Shown here: positions 1 through 9,983 of the stretch, one piece after another
Layout: the number at the start of each line of letters is the position of its first letter
Position numbering within the stretch: position 1 is the stretch's first letter
Origin: Colwellia sp.
Lineage (GTDB): Bacteria; Pseudomonadota; Gammaproteobacteria; Enterobacterales; Alteromonadaceae
Assembly: GCA_013215385.1 (NCBI GenBank)
Contig: JABSOY010000001.1
Span: forward strand, 62,001-126,000
Direction: 5' to 3'
Length of the DNA stretch: 64,000 nt
Notes under the pieces: model-generated
The model's input: the letters and a program-made list of their open reading frames with translations, nothing else
Told to the model about the DNA's origin: nothing
Database searches by the model: none
Translations under genes and position numbers: made by a program

Positions 1-1442
1 GCCGTGGTACCGATATTATTCTTCACTTAAAAGAAGAAGAAAGTGAATTCGCTGACGATTGGCGCTTAAAATCAATTGTCACCAAATACTCTGATCATAT
101 TTCTGTTTCTGTTGAAATGTTAACTGCAGAAGTTCCAGCCGTTGAAGCGGTTGCTGAAGTAAAAGATGATGAAGATAAAATTACTACTTATGCTGTTGAA
201 GCGCGTGACGGGGTGCCTGCTTTATGGGAACCGGTAAACAAAGCGACTGCACTTTGGACACGTGAAAAATCAGACATTTCTGACGAAGAATACAAAGAAT
301 TTTACAAGCATGTATCACATGATTTTGGCGACCCACTTTTATGGGAACACAATAAAGTAGAAGGTAAAACGGAATATACCTCATTACTTTATATTCCAAG
401 TAAAGCACCATTTGATATGCATAACCGTGAGAAACAGCATGGTTTGAAATTATTTGTGCAACGTGTTTTTATCATGGATGACGCTGAACAGTTTATGCCA
501 ACCTACTTACGTTTCGTAAAAGGTTTATTAGACTCTAATGATTTACCACTGAACGTTTCTCGCGAAATTTTACAAGACAATAAAATTACACAAGCAATCC
601 GTAAAGGTTGTACAAAGCGTGTACTTAAGATGTTAGAGAAATTGGGTAAGAAAGATCAAGAACAATACCAAATCTTCTGGAATGAGTTTGGTCAAGTCTT
701 AAAAGAAGGTCCTGCTGAAGACCAGTCTAACAAAGAGCAAGTTGCTAAGCTGTTACGCTTTGCATCAACAGAAAAAGATACCGCAGTGCAAAGTGTTTCT
801 ATTCCGGATTACGTTGAACGTATGAAAGAAGGGCAAGACAAAATTTATTACGTCGTTGCTGATAGTTTTGAAGCAGCGAAAAATAGCCCGCATTTAGAAG
901 TATTCCGTAAAAAAGGTATCGAAGTATTATTAATGTCTGATCGCATTGATGAATGGTTAATTAGCCACTTAACAGAAGTTGACGGTAAACAATTACAGTC
1001 AGTAACGCGCGGTGGTTTAGATCTTGGCGATATGGACGACGAAGAAACAAAACAAGCACAAGAGAAGCTTGAGCAAGAATTTGATACGGTTATAACACGT
1101 ATTAAAAAATCGCTTGAAGGTAAAGTGAAAGATGTTAAATTGTCGCAACGTTTAACTGATTCTCCGGTTTGTATAGTGGCAGATGAACACGACATGAGTA
1201 GCCAAATGATGAAACTTATGCAATCAGTTGGACAAGAAGTGCCTGATTCTTTGCCTATTTTTGAAATCAATGCTGAACATGAATTAGTAAAACATGTAGC
1301 AGATGAAACTGATGACGAGAAATTCAATCAGTGGACAGAAGTTTTATTTGAACAAGCAATGTTAGCAGAGCGTGGTAGTTTAAAAGACCCAGCTAGTTTT
1401 GTTGCACGTTTAAACAAGTTGATGTTAAGTCTAACTAAGTAA
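1..1442 (+). CDS. htpG: Molecular chaperone HtpG (Hsp90), 5' end outside window
   Basis: This is the C-terminal two thirds or so of the cytosolic Hsp90 chaperone HtpG, a homodimeric ATPase that helps fold and remodel client proteins. The reading frame is open from base 3 with no upstream stop, so the gene starts before the window; the first in-frame ATG at 117 is internal. The visible part begins inside the end of the ATPase region (GTDIILHL) and runs through the middle domain ([11 protein letters not shown]) to the C-terminal dimerisation domain. A strong terminator follows, so it ends its transcript before adk. The htpG-adk order is also found in E. coli. Confidence 0.97.
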   Translation, partial: RGTDIILHLKEEESEFADDWRLKSIVTKYSDHISVSVEMLTAEVPAVEAVAEVKDDEDKITTYAVEARDGVPALWEPVNKATALWTREKSDISDEEYKEFYKHVSHDFGDPLLWEHNKVEGKTEYTSLLYIPSKAPFDMHNREKQHGLKLFVQRVFIMDDAEQFMPTYLRFVKGLLDSNDLPLNVSREILQDNKITQAIRKGCTKRVLKMLEKLGKKDQEQYQIFWNEFGQVLKEGPAEDQSNKEQVAKLLRFASTEKDTAVQSVSIPDYVERMKEGQDKIYYVVADSFEAAKNSPHLEVFRKKGIEVLLMSDRIDEWLISHLTEVDGKQLQSVTRGGLDLGDMDDEETKQAQEKLEQEFDTVITRIKKSLEGKVKDVKLSQRLTDSPVCIVADEHDMSSQMMKLMQSVGQEVPDSLPIFEINAEHELVKHVADETDDEKFNQWTEVLFEQAMLAERGSLKDPASFVARLNKLMLSLTK

Positions 1443-1473
1443 TATTTTTATTTATTCGCTTAGACTTTAGTAG

Positions 1474-1503
1474 AAAAAGGGGCTATTTTGCCCCTTTTTT
1501 TAT
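1474..1503 (+). terminator. Rho-independent terminator of htpG
   Basis: The stem AAAAAGGGGC / GCCCCTTTTT closes a short loop and runs into a T tract about 30 bases after the htpG stop codon. Confidence 0.85.
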
Positions 1504-1619
1504 GATCGAGCCCTAATGCTACTTGTTTGAGTACAACTGAACTTGTATAGTGTTGCTCACTCAAAAAATACTCATTTGGCTGTTGTATTAGCTGTTATTC
1601 AGTACAACAGCCCAATTAG

Positions 1620-2291
<672 letters not shown>

Positions 2292-2340
2292 CTCTTCACT
2301 AGCGTCACTGTGCTTTTTTATAAGTAGATAATGCCTAATA

Positions 2341-2366
2341 AAAGTTCGCTACGGCGAACTTTTTTG
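2341..2366 (+). terminator. Rho-independent terminator of adk
   Basis: A nine-base-pair stem, AAAGTTCGC / GCGAACTTT, with a four-base loop is followed by T residues about 50 bases after the adk stop codon. Confidence 0.85.
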
Positions 2367-2494
2367 TTTCTAAATATCTTAAAATTTATCTATTGGCATT
2401 TTTACCTAAAAAATTACCTTTTAGGCACTGTTAAGATGAATAATAAAACAGTAATCTAACGGTATATATACTCATGAATAGAAGTAGAAAGTAA

Positions 2495-2890
2495 ATGTTA
2501 GTAAGTTTATCCATAACGGGGCTGTATGCGGGGTTATTGACAGTACTATTTATTGGCTTATCAATAAATATTATTCGTTTACGTTATCAATTTAAAACTG
2601 GCATTGGCGATGGTGGTAACGAAATGTTAGCCAAAGCGATTCGAGTGCATGGTAATTTCTCTGAATATATTCCACTAGCATTGTTATTATTAGGGATATA
2701 TGAAATGAATGGCGCAAGCCCAATGTGGTTACACGTCTTGGGCGCTATTTTGTTCATCGGCCGTATCTTACATGCAGTAGGTTTATCTAAATCAACAGGC
2801 GTTTCTAAACAGCGACAAATAGGGATGATATCGTTATTTATTGTTTTGTTAATTTTAGCGGTTGAAAATATTCGTTTATTTATCAGTTAG
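2495..2890 (+). CDS. MAPEG family membrane protein
   Basis: This is a small integral membrane protein of 131 residues with about four hydrophobic segments (roughly 5-25, 55-70, 75-95 and 107-125). The pattern AIRVHGNFSEYIPLALLLL followed by GRILHAVG is typical of bacterial MAPEG proteins (membrane-associated eicosanoid and glutathione metabolism), such as the E. coli YecN type. The specific substrate of such bacterial members is generally unknown, so glutathione-linked detoxification is only a family-level guess. It is a single gene, convergent with the acetyltransferase downstream (12-base gap). Confidence 0.85.
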   Translation: MLVSLSITGLYAGLLTVLFIGLSINIIRLRYQFKTGIGDGGNEMLAKAIRVHGNFSEYIPLALLLLGIYEMNGASPMWLHVLGAILFIGRILHAVGLSKSTGVSKQRQIGMISLFIVLLILAVENIRLFIS

Positions 2891-2902
2891 TCTTTAGTTT
2901 AA

Positions 2903-3358
2903 TTACGTTTGCAACATGGTAATGTGCGGAATATTATCTTCTAAATACATCGCAGATACACGTTCAAAGCCATGTTTATTATAAAAGCTTTCCAGGTGCT
3001 CTTGTGCAGAAATCTTAATCTCCTGTTCAGGGAAGTGCTGCTGGCTTAACCTTAATGCTTCAGCCATTAATTTATGCCCCATTCCTGTTCCTCTAGCCTG
3101 ATCTGCGACAACCACTCTGCCTATAGAAATATAGTCATGGTAGCTTTGACCTTTAGCCAAAATACGTAAATAAGCCGAAACTTTGCCTTTTTGATAACAA
3201 AATAGATGCAGGGTTTCTTGATGTCTATCGAGATTATCAAGTTCGGGGTAGTAGCAGGTCTGCTCGACAACAAAAACGTCAATACGTAATTTTAAAATAT
3301 CATAAAGTTCATCGATAGAGAGCTGATGAAAATGTTTTACTTGCCACAATACGGCCAT
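2903..3358 (-). CDS. elaA: GNAT family N-acetyltransferase, ElaA type
   Basis: A 151-residue protein of the Gcn5-related acetyltransferase fold that closely resembles E. coli ElaA. The N-terminal part reads LYDILKLRIDVFVVEQ and CYYPELDNLDRHQET, the ElaA signature. The acetyl-CoA loop is RGTGMGHKL at about residues 89-97, after IGRVVV. The acceptor substrate is not known. It is transcribed alone on the minus strand and converges with the MAPEG gene. Confidence 0.88.
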   Translation of the reverse strand: MAVLWQVKHFHQLSIDELYDILKLRIDVFVVEQTCYYPELDNLDRHQETLHLFCYQKGKVSAYLRILAKGQSYHDYISIGRVVVADQARGTGMGHKLMAEALRLSQQHFPEQEIKISAQEHLESFYNKHGFERVSAMYLEDNIPHITMLQT

Positions 3359-3428
3359 TGTAATACCTGTTAAGAAAGTTCTGCTGTTATTTTTTCATGG
3401 TTTTCTTTTCAGGTAAAGCTTATTAATT

Positions 3429-3731
3429 TTATATGCTTCTATGTAAAACCTGTAAATAGCCATGATAACTTTTACTGTCTAAATAATTTAAAATTTCTTT
3501 GCGATACTCAGTAATATTCACTTCTGGAAATTCAACAAACATGGTTTCTCTTAATGAAATATCATCAAGAAATAATATGTATCCTAACGGTAAATATTTA
3601 GGAGAAAAATTTTTTCTAAATACGGTAGAACGTATTTCTGAAGCAGAATAACTTCCTTTTATACCAAAACGATTTTCGAGAGCTGGGAGGAGTTTTGCAC
3701 CGTAGCGTTTTATTGACCAATATTTAAACAT
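3429..3731 (-). CDS. Hypothetical protein, small, no clear family
   Basis: A 100-residue soluble protein with no signal peptide or membrane segment. It begins MFKYWSIKRYGAKLLPALENRFG and contains a central predicted alpha/beta region (GYILFLDDISLRETMFVEFPEVN). The N-terminal basic helix followed by a tyrosine-rich segment recalls the short DUF6559-type proteins of marine gammaproteobacteria, but I cannot confirm the family from sequence alone. Its composition matches the neighbourhood, and an ATG start and the protein-like pattern support a real gene. Confidence 0.65.
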   Translation of the reverse strand: MFKYWSIKRYGAKLLPALENRFGIKGSYSASEIRSTVFRKNFSPKYLPLGYILFLDDISLRETMFVEFPEVNITEYRKEILNYLDSKSYHGYLQVLHRSI

Positions 3732-3889
3732 TGCTATTCCTTAGCTTTTTAAAGGCATCCTTTAAGTGGATGCGAAATATACTCGCTTTAGTAAAATTGT
3801 CAATAAAACGGGCTGATATATATGACTAAAATGCTCTAAAATGTAATAAAACAAAGGGGAAAAGTAAAAGCACCAGTAAAATATCTGTA

Positions 3890-4789
3890 CTAGTCTATAT
3901 TTAATATTTTGATTTTTTTAGTGTTTATGAAAAATCCGGCTTGGGTATATGCGCGAGTAATATGTTTGTTTTTTCTTAAGATTGTTAAACCTAAATTCAT
4001 GGCTGTTAAAGCCTGTTTGCCATAGGTATGTTTCGAACTTATAACGAAATGACGACTATCGTTCAGTTGTATAGCAACACCTTTGACAGGAACTAAGTGA
4101 ATTTTATCCATAATGAATGATTTGTCTGGTGTCGAATTAAAGGACATTAATAAAAAATCTATCCAGCCTAAGTTAACCATGCGAGCTTGGCTTAGCCATT
4201 CATCTTCATGTATTAATTCTTTTAAAGGAAGTGACTGTAAAGTTATCCAATCGGTTCGCCATTTCGGGGTAGAAACAGCAGTGAACTGTTTTAAGTCATC
4301 TAATTTATCGATAGCTAAAACAGCTTTGTTCTTAGGGCTAGTGTATATACCTGCGATATATTCACCGTTACGAATAACGGGTGCTGAAATATAGACTTTG
4401 TTCGAGAGAGCCTTTGCATCAGCCAACCAATAAGAGTCGAAACTGATTAATAGTCGGCCAAGCTCAAGCATTTTTGTATTACGAAAGTTCAGCTTGCCTG
4501 CTGCATATTTGAAGCTGTGATCAAAGCCACCAAGCTTTAGTGCTTGCTGAGCGATAATCATATCGACCACATCACGACGAATATTTTTTCCTGAAAAACT
4601 ATCAATAGCAAGAACATCTCGTCCATTGACAAATTTAAGATAATCTTCGTAAACATCATCACGGATATAAATCAGAATAGTTTCTGCGCGAGAATTAGGA
4701 GTATAAAAGAATACTTGCATCAATAATGCAATGGTAAGAAAGGAGAGTTTTTTAGAGAATAACTTTATCATAAAGGACCTAGAAGTCAT
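3890..4789 (-). CDS. Putative periplasmic solute-binding-like protein
   Basis: A 299-residue exported protein. The first 35 or so residues carry a basic start, a hydrophobic core (FLTIALLMQVFFY) and a likely cleavage site near SRAE. The remainder shows the alternating pattern of type 2 periplasmic binding folds: ETILIYIRDD near the start, a large middle section and a late helix pair. Such orphan extracytoplasmic proteins are common in Alteromonadales near signalling genes, but no transporter or sensor partner lies next to it here, so its ligand and role are unknown. The tail KKIKILNID suggests the domain is complete. Confidence 0.7.
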   Translation of the reverse strand: MTSRSFMIKLFSKKLSFLTIALLMQVFFYTPNSRAETILIYIRDDVYEDYLKFVNGRDVLAIDSFSGKNIRRDVVDMIIAQQALKLGGFDHSFKYAAGKLNFRNTKMLELGRLLISFDSYWLADAKALSNKVYISAPVIRNGEYIAGIYTSPKNKAVLAIDKLDDLKQFTAVSTPKWRTDWITLQSLPLKELIHEDEWLSQARMVNLGWIDFLLMSFNSTPDKSFIMDKIHLVPVKGVAIQLNDSRHFVISSKHTYGKQALTAMNLGLTILRKNKHITRAYTQAGFFINTKKIKILNID

Positions 4790-4853
4790 TGTTTACTGTT
4801 TTGCTTAAGATCCCTCTTAATGATTTATCATCATTTAATTATAGCGTATATCC

Positions 4854-4896
4854 AAAAAAAGTAAGCCGCTTATCTCGTATTAAAATCATCAGCGGC
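4854..4896 (-). terminator. Probable terminator of the his operon
   Basis: On the minus strand a GCCGCT / AGCGGC stem with a long AT-rich loop is followed by TTAC and seven T residues, about 30 bases beyond the hisIE stop. The loop is long for a terminator, so confidence is moderate. Confidence 0.5.
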
Positions 4897-4924
4897 CTCT
4901 CTTCAATAATAATTAGCTTAGCCG

Positions 4925-5545
4925 CTATTTATTATGGCGCTGCTGTAAAACGGCCATAACTTCTGACATTGCAATATTTTGGTCTTGTAACAAGACTAAG
5001 GTGTGATAAAACAAGTCAGCACATTCACCGAGTAAGTCTTCTTTGGTTTCTGCTACGGCGGCAAGGGCGACTTCAACGCCTTCTTCACCGACTTTTTGCG
5101 CTATTTTCGTTGTGCCTCGTGAAAACAAGTGCGCGGTATAGCTTTTTTCAGGATCGTCGCCTTTCCTACTCGCAATAACTTGCTCTAATTCACTGAGAAA
5201 GTTTTGCTGGGTAAGTCGTTGTTCTGGAAAACAAGATTCGGTACCCAAGTGGCAGCTAGGGCCAATAGGTCGACATGCAATAAGTAAGCTGTCGTTATCG
5301 CAATCGCTTAAAACTTGGCTAACATTTAAAAAATTACCCGAGGTTTCGCCTTTCACCCAAAGTGCTTGCTTTGAACGACTGAAAAAAGTGGCTTTACCTG
5401 TTGTTAGTGTTTGTGCAAGCGATTCAGCATTCATAAAACCTTGCATGAGTATTGCGCCAGTATCTTGATGCTGAATAATAGCGGGAATTAAATTTGCCAT
5501 TTTATCCCAAGCTAAGGTATTAATGTTTTCTAGGGTAACTAGCAT
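4925..5545 (-). CDS. hisIE: Bifunctional phosphoribosyl-AMP cyclohydrolase / phosphoribosyl-ATP pyrophosphatase
   Basis: A 206-residue fusion that catalyses steps 2 and 3 of histidine synthesis: hydrolysis of PR-ATP to PR-AMP (HisE part) and ring opening of PR-AMP (HisI part). The HisI domain occupies about residues 15-115, with [16 protein letters not shown] and the metal-binding CDNDS and CHLGTESCF motifs. The HisE domain occupies about 118-206, with [21 protein letters not shown]. The start overlaps the hisF stop by seven bases, so the two are translationally coupled. It is the last gene of the operon. Confidence 0.98.
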   Translation of the reverse strand: MLVTLENINTLAWDKMANLIPAIIQHQDTGAILMQGFMNAESLAQTLTTGKATFFSRSKQALWVKGETSGNFLNVSQVLSDCDNDSLLIACRPIGPSCHLGTESCFPEQRLTQQNFLSELEQVIASRKGDDPEKSYTAHLFSRGTTKIAQKVGEEGVEVALAAVAETKEDLLGECADLFYHTLVLLQDQNIAMSEVMAVLQQRHNK

Positions 5546-6315
5546 AATCTGATCTCTATTTTTTGATTTTTTAAGGTTTGTTTTAGTTCATTCATCGCAA
5601 TAATGCCCTTATGAAAAACACTGGCGGCTAAAGCGCCGTCGACATCGGCTTGTTGAAATATCTCGGTAAAATGTGAAATTTTACCGGCACCGCCAGAAGC
5701 AATTAGCGGTATATTACAAACAGCACGTGCTTTTTGTAATTGCTCAATGTCATAACCTTGACGAACACCATCGCGGTTCATGCAATTTAATACTATTTCA
5801 CCTGCGCCACGTTTTTGTACTTCTTGTATCCATTGGAACGTGGTCCACTTTGTTTGTTGAGTACGGGTTTCATCACCGGTGAATTGATAAACTTGGTAGA
5901 CTCCCGTATTTTCATCAAAAAAACTGTCTATACCAACCACAATACACTGTGTACCAAAAACATCGGCTAGACGGGTAATTAAGTCTGGGTCGCGTAAAGC
6001 CGGGGAGTTGATACTAATTTTGTCTGCGCCCATCATTAATATTTCTTTTGCGTCTTGTTCGGTTTTTATGCCACCTGCGACACAAAATGGAATATCAATA
6101 ACTTCTGCAATACGACTCACCCAGCTTTTATCAACAACTCTATCGTCAGAGCTGGCGGTAATATCATAGAACACTAATTCGTCAGCGCCTGCTGCTGCGT
6201 ATTTTTGGGCAAGGGGAACAATATCGCCAATTATTTCATGATTACGAAATTGCACGCCTTTAACAACTTTGCCATCTCGAACATCTAAACAAGGAATAAT
6301 ACGTTTGGCTAGCAT
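5539..6315 (-). CDS. hisF: Imidazole glycerol phosphate synthase, cyclase subunit
   Basis: HisF is the cyclase half of IGP synthase; it takes ammonia from HisH and PRFAR to make IGP and AICAR. It is a 258-residue (beta/alpha)8 barrel. The N-terminal catalytic aspartate lies in [15 protein letters not shown] (residues 7-21), and the second in VVGIDSFFD near residue 130. Phosphate-binding glycine motifs are VAGGIK and IASGGAG. It follows hisA after a gap of about 60 bases, the largest spacing inside the operon, and overlaps hisIE. Confidence 0.98.
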   Translation of the reverse strand: MLAKRIIPCLDVRDGKVVKGVQFRNHEIIGDIVPLAQKYAAAGADELVFYDITASSDDRVVDKSWVSRIAEVIDIPFCVAGGIKTEQDAKEILMMGADKISINSPALRDPDLITRLADVFGTQCIVVGIDSFFDENTGVYQVYQFTGDETRTQQTKWTTFQWIQEVQKRGAGEIVLNCMNRDGVRQGYDIEQLQKARAVCNIPLIASGGAGKISHFTEIFQQADVDGALAASVFHKGIIAMNELKQTLKNQKIEIRLC

Positions 6316-6376
6316 TTTATTTCATCCTTATTGGTCAGTCGGTTAACTAAATACATTAATAAAATAGGGTAATATT

Positions 6377-7114
6377 CTAAGCGTTTGGCCAACATGCTAT
6401 TGCCTCCTCAAGGGTAAATTTACCTTCAAGTAATGAACGGCCTAAAATAACGGCACTTACACCGGTTGGAATAAGCGCTTTAATATCGTCAAGGCTACCA
6501 ATACCACCAGATGCTTGCCAGTCGATATCTGGGTATTTAGCACAAACTTCGCGATATAAATCTACGTTCGTGCCGGTAAGTGTGCCGTCTTTACTGATGT
6601 CGGTACATAATACGTGTTTAATACCGGCATCTTGATATTGAGCAAGTAAATCTTCAAGATTCACGCCACTGTCTTCAATCCAGCCATGAGTCGGTAAAGT
6701 TTTATTACCAGCAGCATCAATTTTTATATCGAGGGCTAAAACTATTTTTTCGCAGCCGTATTTTTTTAACCACTGTGTTACTAATTCAGGTTGCTTAATC
6801 GCTAAACTACCTATGACTACTCGGTCAGCGCCAAGGGCTAATAATTGTTTAACATCGTCTTCACAGCGAATACCACCGCCCACTTGAATGGTCATTGTTG
6901 GATGCTTAACAACGGTTTTTAAGGTTTCCAGCTGGCGTTTAGTTGCGTCTTTCGCACCGTCTAAGTCAACAAAGTGCATAACTGTTGCACCCGATTTTGC
7001 ATAGGCTTGTTGGCGCTCTTGAACGGTCGTTTGGTAATGAGTTTTTTGGGTATAATCACCCTGAAATAATCGCACGACTTGGCCGTTGATTAAATCGATT
7101 GCTGGGATCATCAT
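6377..7114 (-). CDS. hisA: Phosphoribosylformimino-5-aminoimidazole carboxamide ribotide isomerase
   Basis: HisA isomerises ProFAR to PRFAR, the step before IGP synthase. The 245-residue barrel starts MMIPAIDLINGQVVRLFQGDY, with the catalytic Asp at residue 6 or so, and has the second catalytic Asp in LCTDISKDGTLTG. Phosphate loops are VGGGIR and ASGGIGS. Its ATG overlaps the hisH stop by four bases. Length and motifs match the family. Confidence 0.98.
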   Translation of the reverse strand: MMIPAIDLINGQVVRLFQGDYTQKTHYQTTVQERQQAYAKSGATVMHFVDLDGAKDATKRQLETLKTVVKHPTMTIQVGGGIRCEDDVKQLLALGADRVVIGSLAIKQPELVTQWLKKYGCEKIVLALDIKIDAAGNKTLPTHGWIEDSGVNLEDLLAQYQDAGIKHVLCTDISKDGTLTGTNVDLYREVCAKYPDIDWQASGGIGSLDDIKALIPTGVSAVILGRSLLEGKFTLEEAIACWPNA

Positions 7115-7782
7115 AGTGTTGGTAGCTCCAAAAAGTTTTTAATGATTTTACTGCCTAATTCGCTTGAACGCTCAGGGTGAAATTGACAACCGATGAAGTT
7201 ATCTTTGGCGATTGCCGCTGAAAATTCACTGCCATATTGGCAAGTAGCGACAGTGTACTCACTTACCGATGCAGAAAAACTATGGACAAAGTAAAAGTAA
7301 TCGCCAAGGTTAATGCCTGAAAATACCGGGTGATTACTGACATTAGCCAAGGTATTCCAACCCATGTGTGGCAAACGGAGGTCTTTCGCATCTAATGGCA
7401 CGATATCGGTAGGAATGATATTGAGGCATTCAACAATATCGCCATTGCTGCTTTCAACCGATGACCTACACATTAATTGCATGCCCAAACAAAAACCTAA
7501 CACCGGCTGAGTTAAGTTTTGTAGCGTTTCAACTAACCCTTTTTCATGAATGTTTTTCATGGCATGTTTAGCAGTACCAACGCCGGGTAGTATCACTTTA
7601 TCGGCATTTTTAATGATGTCGATATCGTCAGTTATTAATACTTCAAAACCTAAGCGTTCTACAGCAAATTTAACCGAAGATAAATTTGCACAGCCGGTAT
7701 CAACAATAACGTTTATTGCTACTTTATTGGTCGGTAACTGCTGTGCAGACACTTTCTCCGTGGACACCTTCTGTGTGGACAT
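7111..7782 (-). CDS. hisH: Imidazole glycerol phosphate synthase, glutaminase subunit
   Basis: HisH is the class I glutamine amidotransferase half of IGP synthase and channels ammonia to HisF. The catalytic cysteine is in LGFCLGMQL, and the partner His and Glu are in CQFHPERSS near the C terminus. At 223 residues it is about 20 longer than usual: the extra N terminus [20 protein letters not shown] precedes the normal start of the fold (INVIVDTGCANL). The ATG overlaps the hisB stop codon by one base (TAATG), which supports translation of the extension by coupling. Confidence 0.97.
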   Translation of the reverse strand: MSTQKVSTEKVSAQQLPTNKVAINVIVDTGCANLSSVKFAVERLGFEVLITDDIDIIKNADKVILPGVGTAKHAMKNIHEKGLVETLQNLTQPVLGFCLGMQLMCRSSVESSNGDIVECLNIIPTDIVPLDAKDLRLPHMGWNTLANVSNHPVFSGINLGDYFYFVHSFSASVSEYTVATCQYGSEFSAAIAKDNFIGCQFHPERSSELGSKIIKNFLELPTL

Positions 7783-8852
7783 TACAGTGTTCCTTTCGTG
7801 CTAGGCAGTACGTCACCCTTTACGGTAATGGCTTGGCGTAAAGCTCTTCCAAATACCTTAAATAAGCTTTCTACCTGGTGATGACAATTGCCTTTCGTTG
7901 TTGAAAGGTGCAGGGTAATTGCCATTGAATCAGCCAGTGAGCGGAAAAAATGAGAAACCATTTGCGTCGACATTTTACCGACATTGCTATCAGTAAATTC
8001 GGCGTCAAACTCTAACCATGGTCTGCCTGATAAATCTATTGAGCATTCAGCGCGGCATTCGTCCATCGGCAGGACAAAGCCAAAACGGCCAATACCTCGT
8101 TTATCACCCAATGCTTTTCTTAATGCTTGCCCTAAAGCTAAAGCGGTATCTTCAACACTGTGGTGTTCGTCAATGTGGTAATCGCCATCAACGTTAATTT
8201 CCATTGAAAATCCACCGTGAGCAGCAATTTGTTCCAGCATATGGTCAAAAAAACCTAAGCCGGTATTGATATTTATCGACCCGACTTTATCTAAGTTAAC
8301 CGCAACATGAATATCAGTTTCTTTGGTGGTGCGTACTACTTTCGCTGCACGCTGTTGTGTCAGTAATTGTTCGCCTATAGCTTCCCAATTAAGTGTTGCT
8401 CTATCGTACTTAATACCTTGAATGCCCATATTAGCGGCTAATTGTATATCGGTGTCGCGATCGCCAATAACGTAAGACTTTTCGAAATTAACCTTACCTT
8501 GCTGTAAGTAATCACTAACTAACCCTAGCTTTGGTTTACGACAGCTGCAATTGTCTTCGTCAAAGTGCGGGCAAAGCAGTACTTCATCAAACACGACACC
8601 TTGCGATGAAAATATATCCATCATTTTGTCGTGCGGTAAATCAAAGTCAGCTTGCGGGTAGCTGTCTGTGCCTAAACCATCTTGATTAGATACCATGACT
8701 AAGCGGAAACCTTTCTTTTGCAGAGATAATAAAACCGGCAATACGTTAGGTTCAAAAACGAGTTTCTCTAAAGTGTCGACTTGTTTATCGGTTATTGGCT
8801 CTTCAATTAATGTGCCGTCACGGTCGATAAATAATATATTTTGTTTGTTCAT
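7782..8852 (-). CDS. hisB: Bifunctional histidinol-phosphatase / imidazoleglycerol-phosphate dehydratase
   Basis: A 356-residue fusion catalysing steps 7 and 9 of histidine synthesis. The N-terminal HAD-type phosphatase (residues 1-165) has the nucleophile motif [12 protein letters not shown], and a zinc loop with [15 protein letters not shown]. The C-terminal dehydratase (about 168-356) has the metal ligands in [24 protein letters not shown] and [10 protein letters not shown]. The fused form is typical of enteric-type gammaproteobacterial his operons. It lies 22 bases after hisC. Confidence 0.98.
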   Translation of the reverse strand: MNKQNILFIDRDGTLIEEPITDKQVDTLEKLVFEPNVLPVLLSLQKKGFRLVMVSNQDGLGTDSYPQADFDLPHDKMMDIFSSQGVVFDEVLLCPHFDEDNCSCRKPKLGLVSDYLQQGKVNFEKSYVIGDRDTDIQLAANMGIQGIKYDRATLNWEAIGEQLLTQQRAAKVVRTTKETDIHVAVNLDKVGSININTGLGFFDHMLEQIAAHGGFSMEINVDGDYHIDEHHSVEDTALALGQALRKALGDKRGIGRFGFVLPMDECRAECSIDLSGRPWLEFDAEFTDSNVGKMSTQMVSHFFRSLADSMAITLHLSTTKGNCHHQVESLFKVFGRALRQAITVKGDVLPSTKGTL

Positions 8853-8874
8853 AATACTCTCGGTATAGCTCTTG

Positions 8875-9981
8875 TTATTTGTTGAAGGCTAGGGTGATTG
8901 TTTGTTTTAATAGTGATAACTCACGCTCGCTGCCAATACTGATGCGTAAACAGTTTGCTAATTGCACTTGTTTTGATTGGTCACGAATTAATATCCCTTG
9001 CGCTTTTAAACAATCGAAAATAAAGTTCTTGCACTCAAGCGTTGCTGTTTTGAATAAAACAAAATTAGCATCACTAACATAAACGCTTTCGCACCATGTT
9101 TGCTCGGTTAACCAAGCAGATAATTGCTGGCGTAAAATTATGGTTTCTTGTACTCGATTACGCACTTGCTCCAGCCCTGATTTAGCCAAGGCATTACTGG
9201 CAATTGCAGCTACAGGGGCCGAAATAGGGTAAGGTGCAATCACTTTACTGAGCATAGTAATAATATCGCTATTTGCTAGGGTAAAACCACAGCGCAAGCC
9301 CGCAAGGGCAAATGCTTTTGATAAGGTTCTAAGTACTACTAATTGGGGATATTCTTTCAACCAGCTGGCGGTACTATATTCAGGGCTAAATTCAATGTAG
9401 GCCTCGTCAACAACTACAATGGCGTTGTCGTCAAACATTTCTAATACGGCTTTTATAGAGTCTGTGGTTAATAAGTTTCCGGTTGGATTACCCGGTGAAC
9501 ATAAAAATACCACTTTAACCTGACCCACTTGGGCTTTGATGCTTTCAAGATCAAGCTGGTTATTTATCAGTGGTACTTTAACGATACCAGCGCCATGGTT
9601 TTCAGCACTAATAGCATACATTCCATAGGTCGGCGGACAGATAAGAATACTGTCTCGATAAGCTTTACAGAAAGTACGTATCAGTAGTTCGATACCTTCA
9701 TCTGCGCCGCGAGTGGCAAGAATGTTCTCGGTGTTTAACTGAGCGTAAGCACTGTATGCATTCATTAAATTTTCGGGCTGAAAATCAGGATAACGATTAA
9801 TACAGTTACTGTTTATTTGATAAGTACCCGAGCCTGAAGCTTCATTGGCATTGAGCCAAACTTTATTTTGTCTGGTCGCCGCAGATGAATCACTTCCGCT
9901 AGAGTATAAACGCCTTGCCGATTGATAAGGCACCATATCAATGAGTTCTTTGCGGGCAAGTTTGTTAGCAATTGTTATCAT
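8875..9981 (-). CDS. hisC: Histidinol-phosphate aminotransferase
   Basis: A PLP enzyme of fold type I, 368 residues, which converts imidazole acetol phosphate and glutamate to histidinol phosphate. Recognisable motifs are LNANEASG near residue 43, RYPDFQP, the aspartate loop [12 protein letters not shown], and the PLP lysine in [14 protein letters not shown]. The start lies two bases after the hisD stop codon. No unusual features. Confidence 0.98.
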   Translation of the reverse strand: MITIANKLARKELIDMVPYQSARRLYSSGSDSSAATRQNKVWLNANEASGSGTYQINSNCINRYPDFQPENLMNAYSAYAQLNTENILATRGADEGIELLIRTFCKAYRDSILICPPTYGMYAISAENHGAGIVKVPLINNQLDLESIKAQVGQVKVVFLCSPGNPTGNLLTTDSIKAVLEMFDDNAIVVVDEAYIEFSPEYSTASWLKEYPQLVVLRTLSKAFALAGLRCGFTLANSDIITMLSKVIAPYPISAPVAAIASNALAKSGLEQVRNRVQETIILRQQLSAWLTEQTWCESVYVSDANFVLFKTATLECKNFIFDCLKAQGILIRDQSKQVQLANCLRISIGSERELSLLKQTITLAFNK

Positions 9982-9983
9982 AC

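Noticed and set aside
848-1327. 159-codon frame antisense to htpG
   Set aside because: Ser/Cys-rich translation typical of the shadow of a strongly coding frame; htpG is certain.
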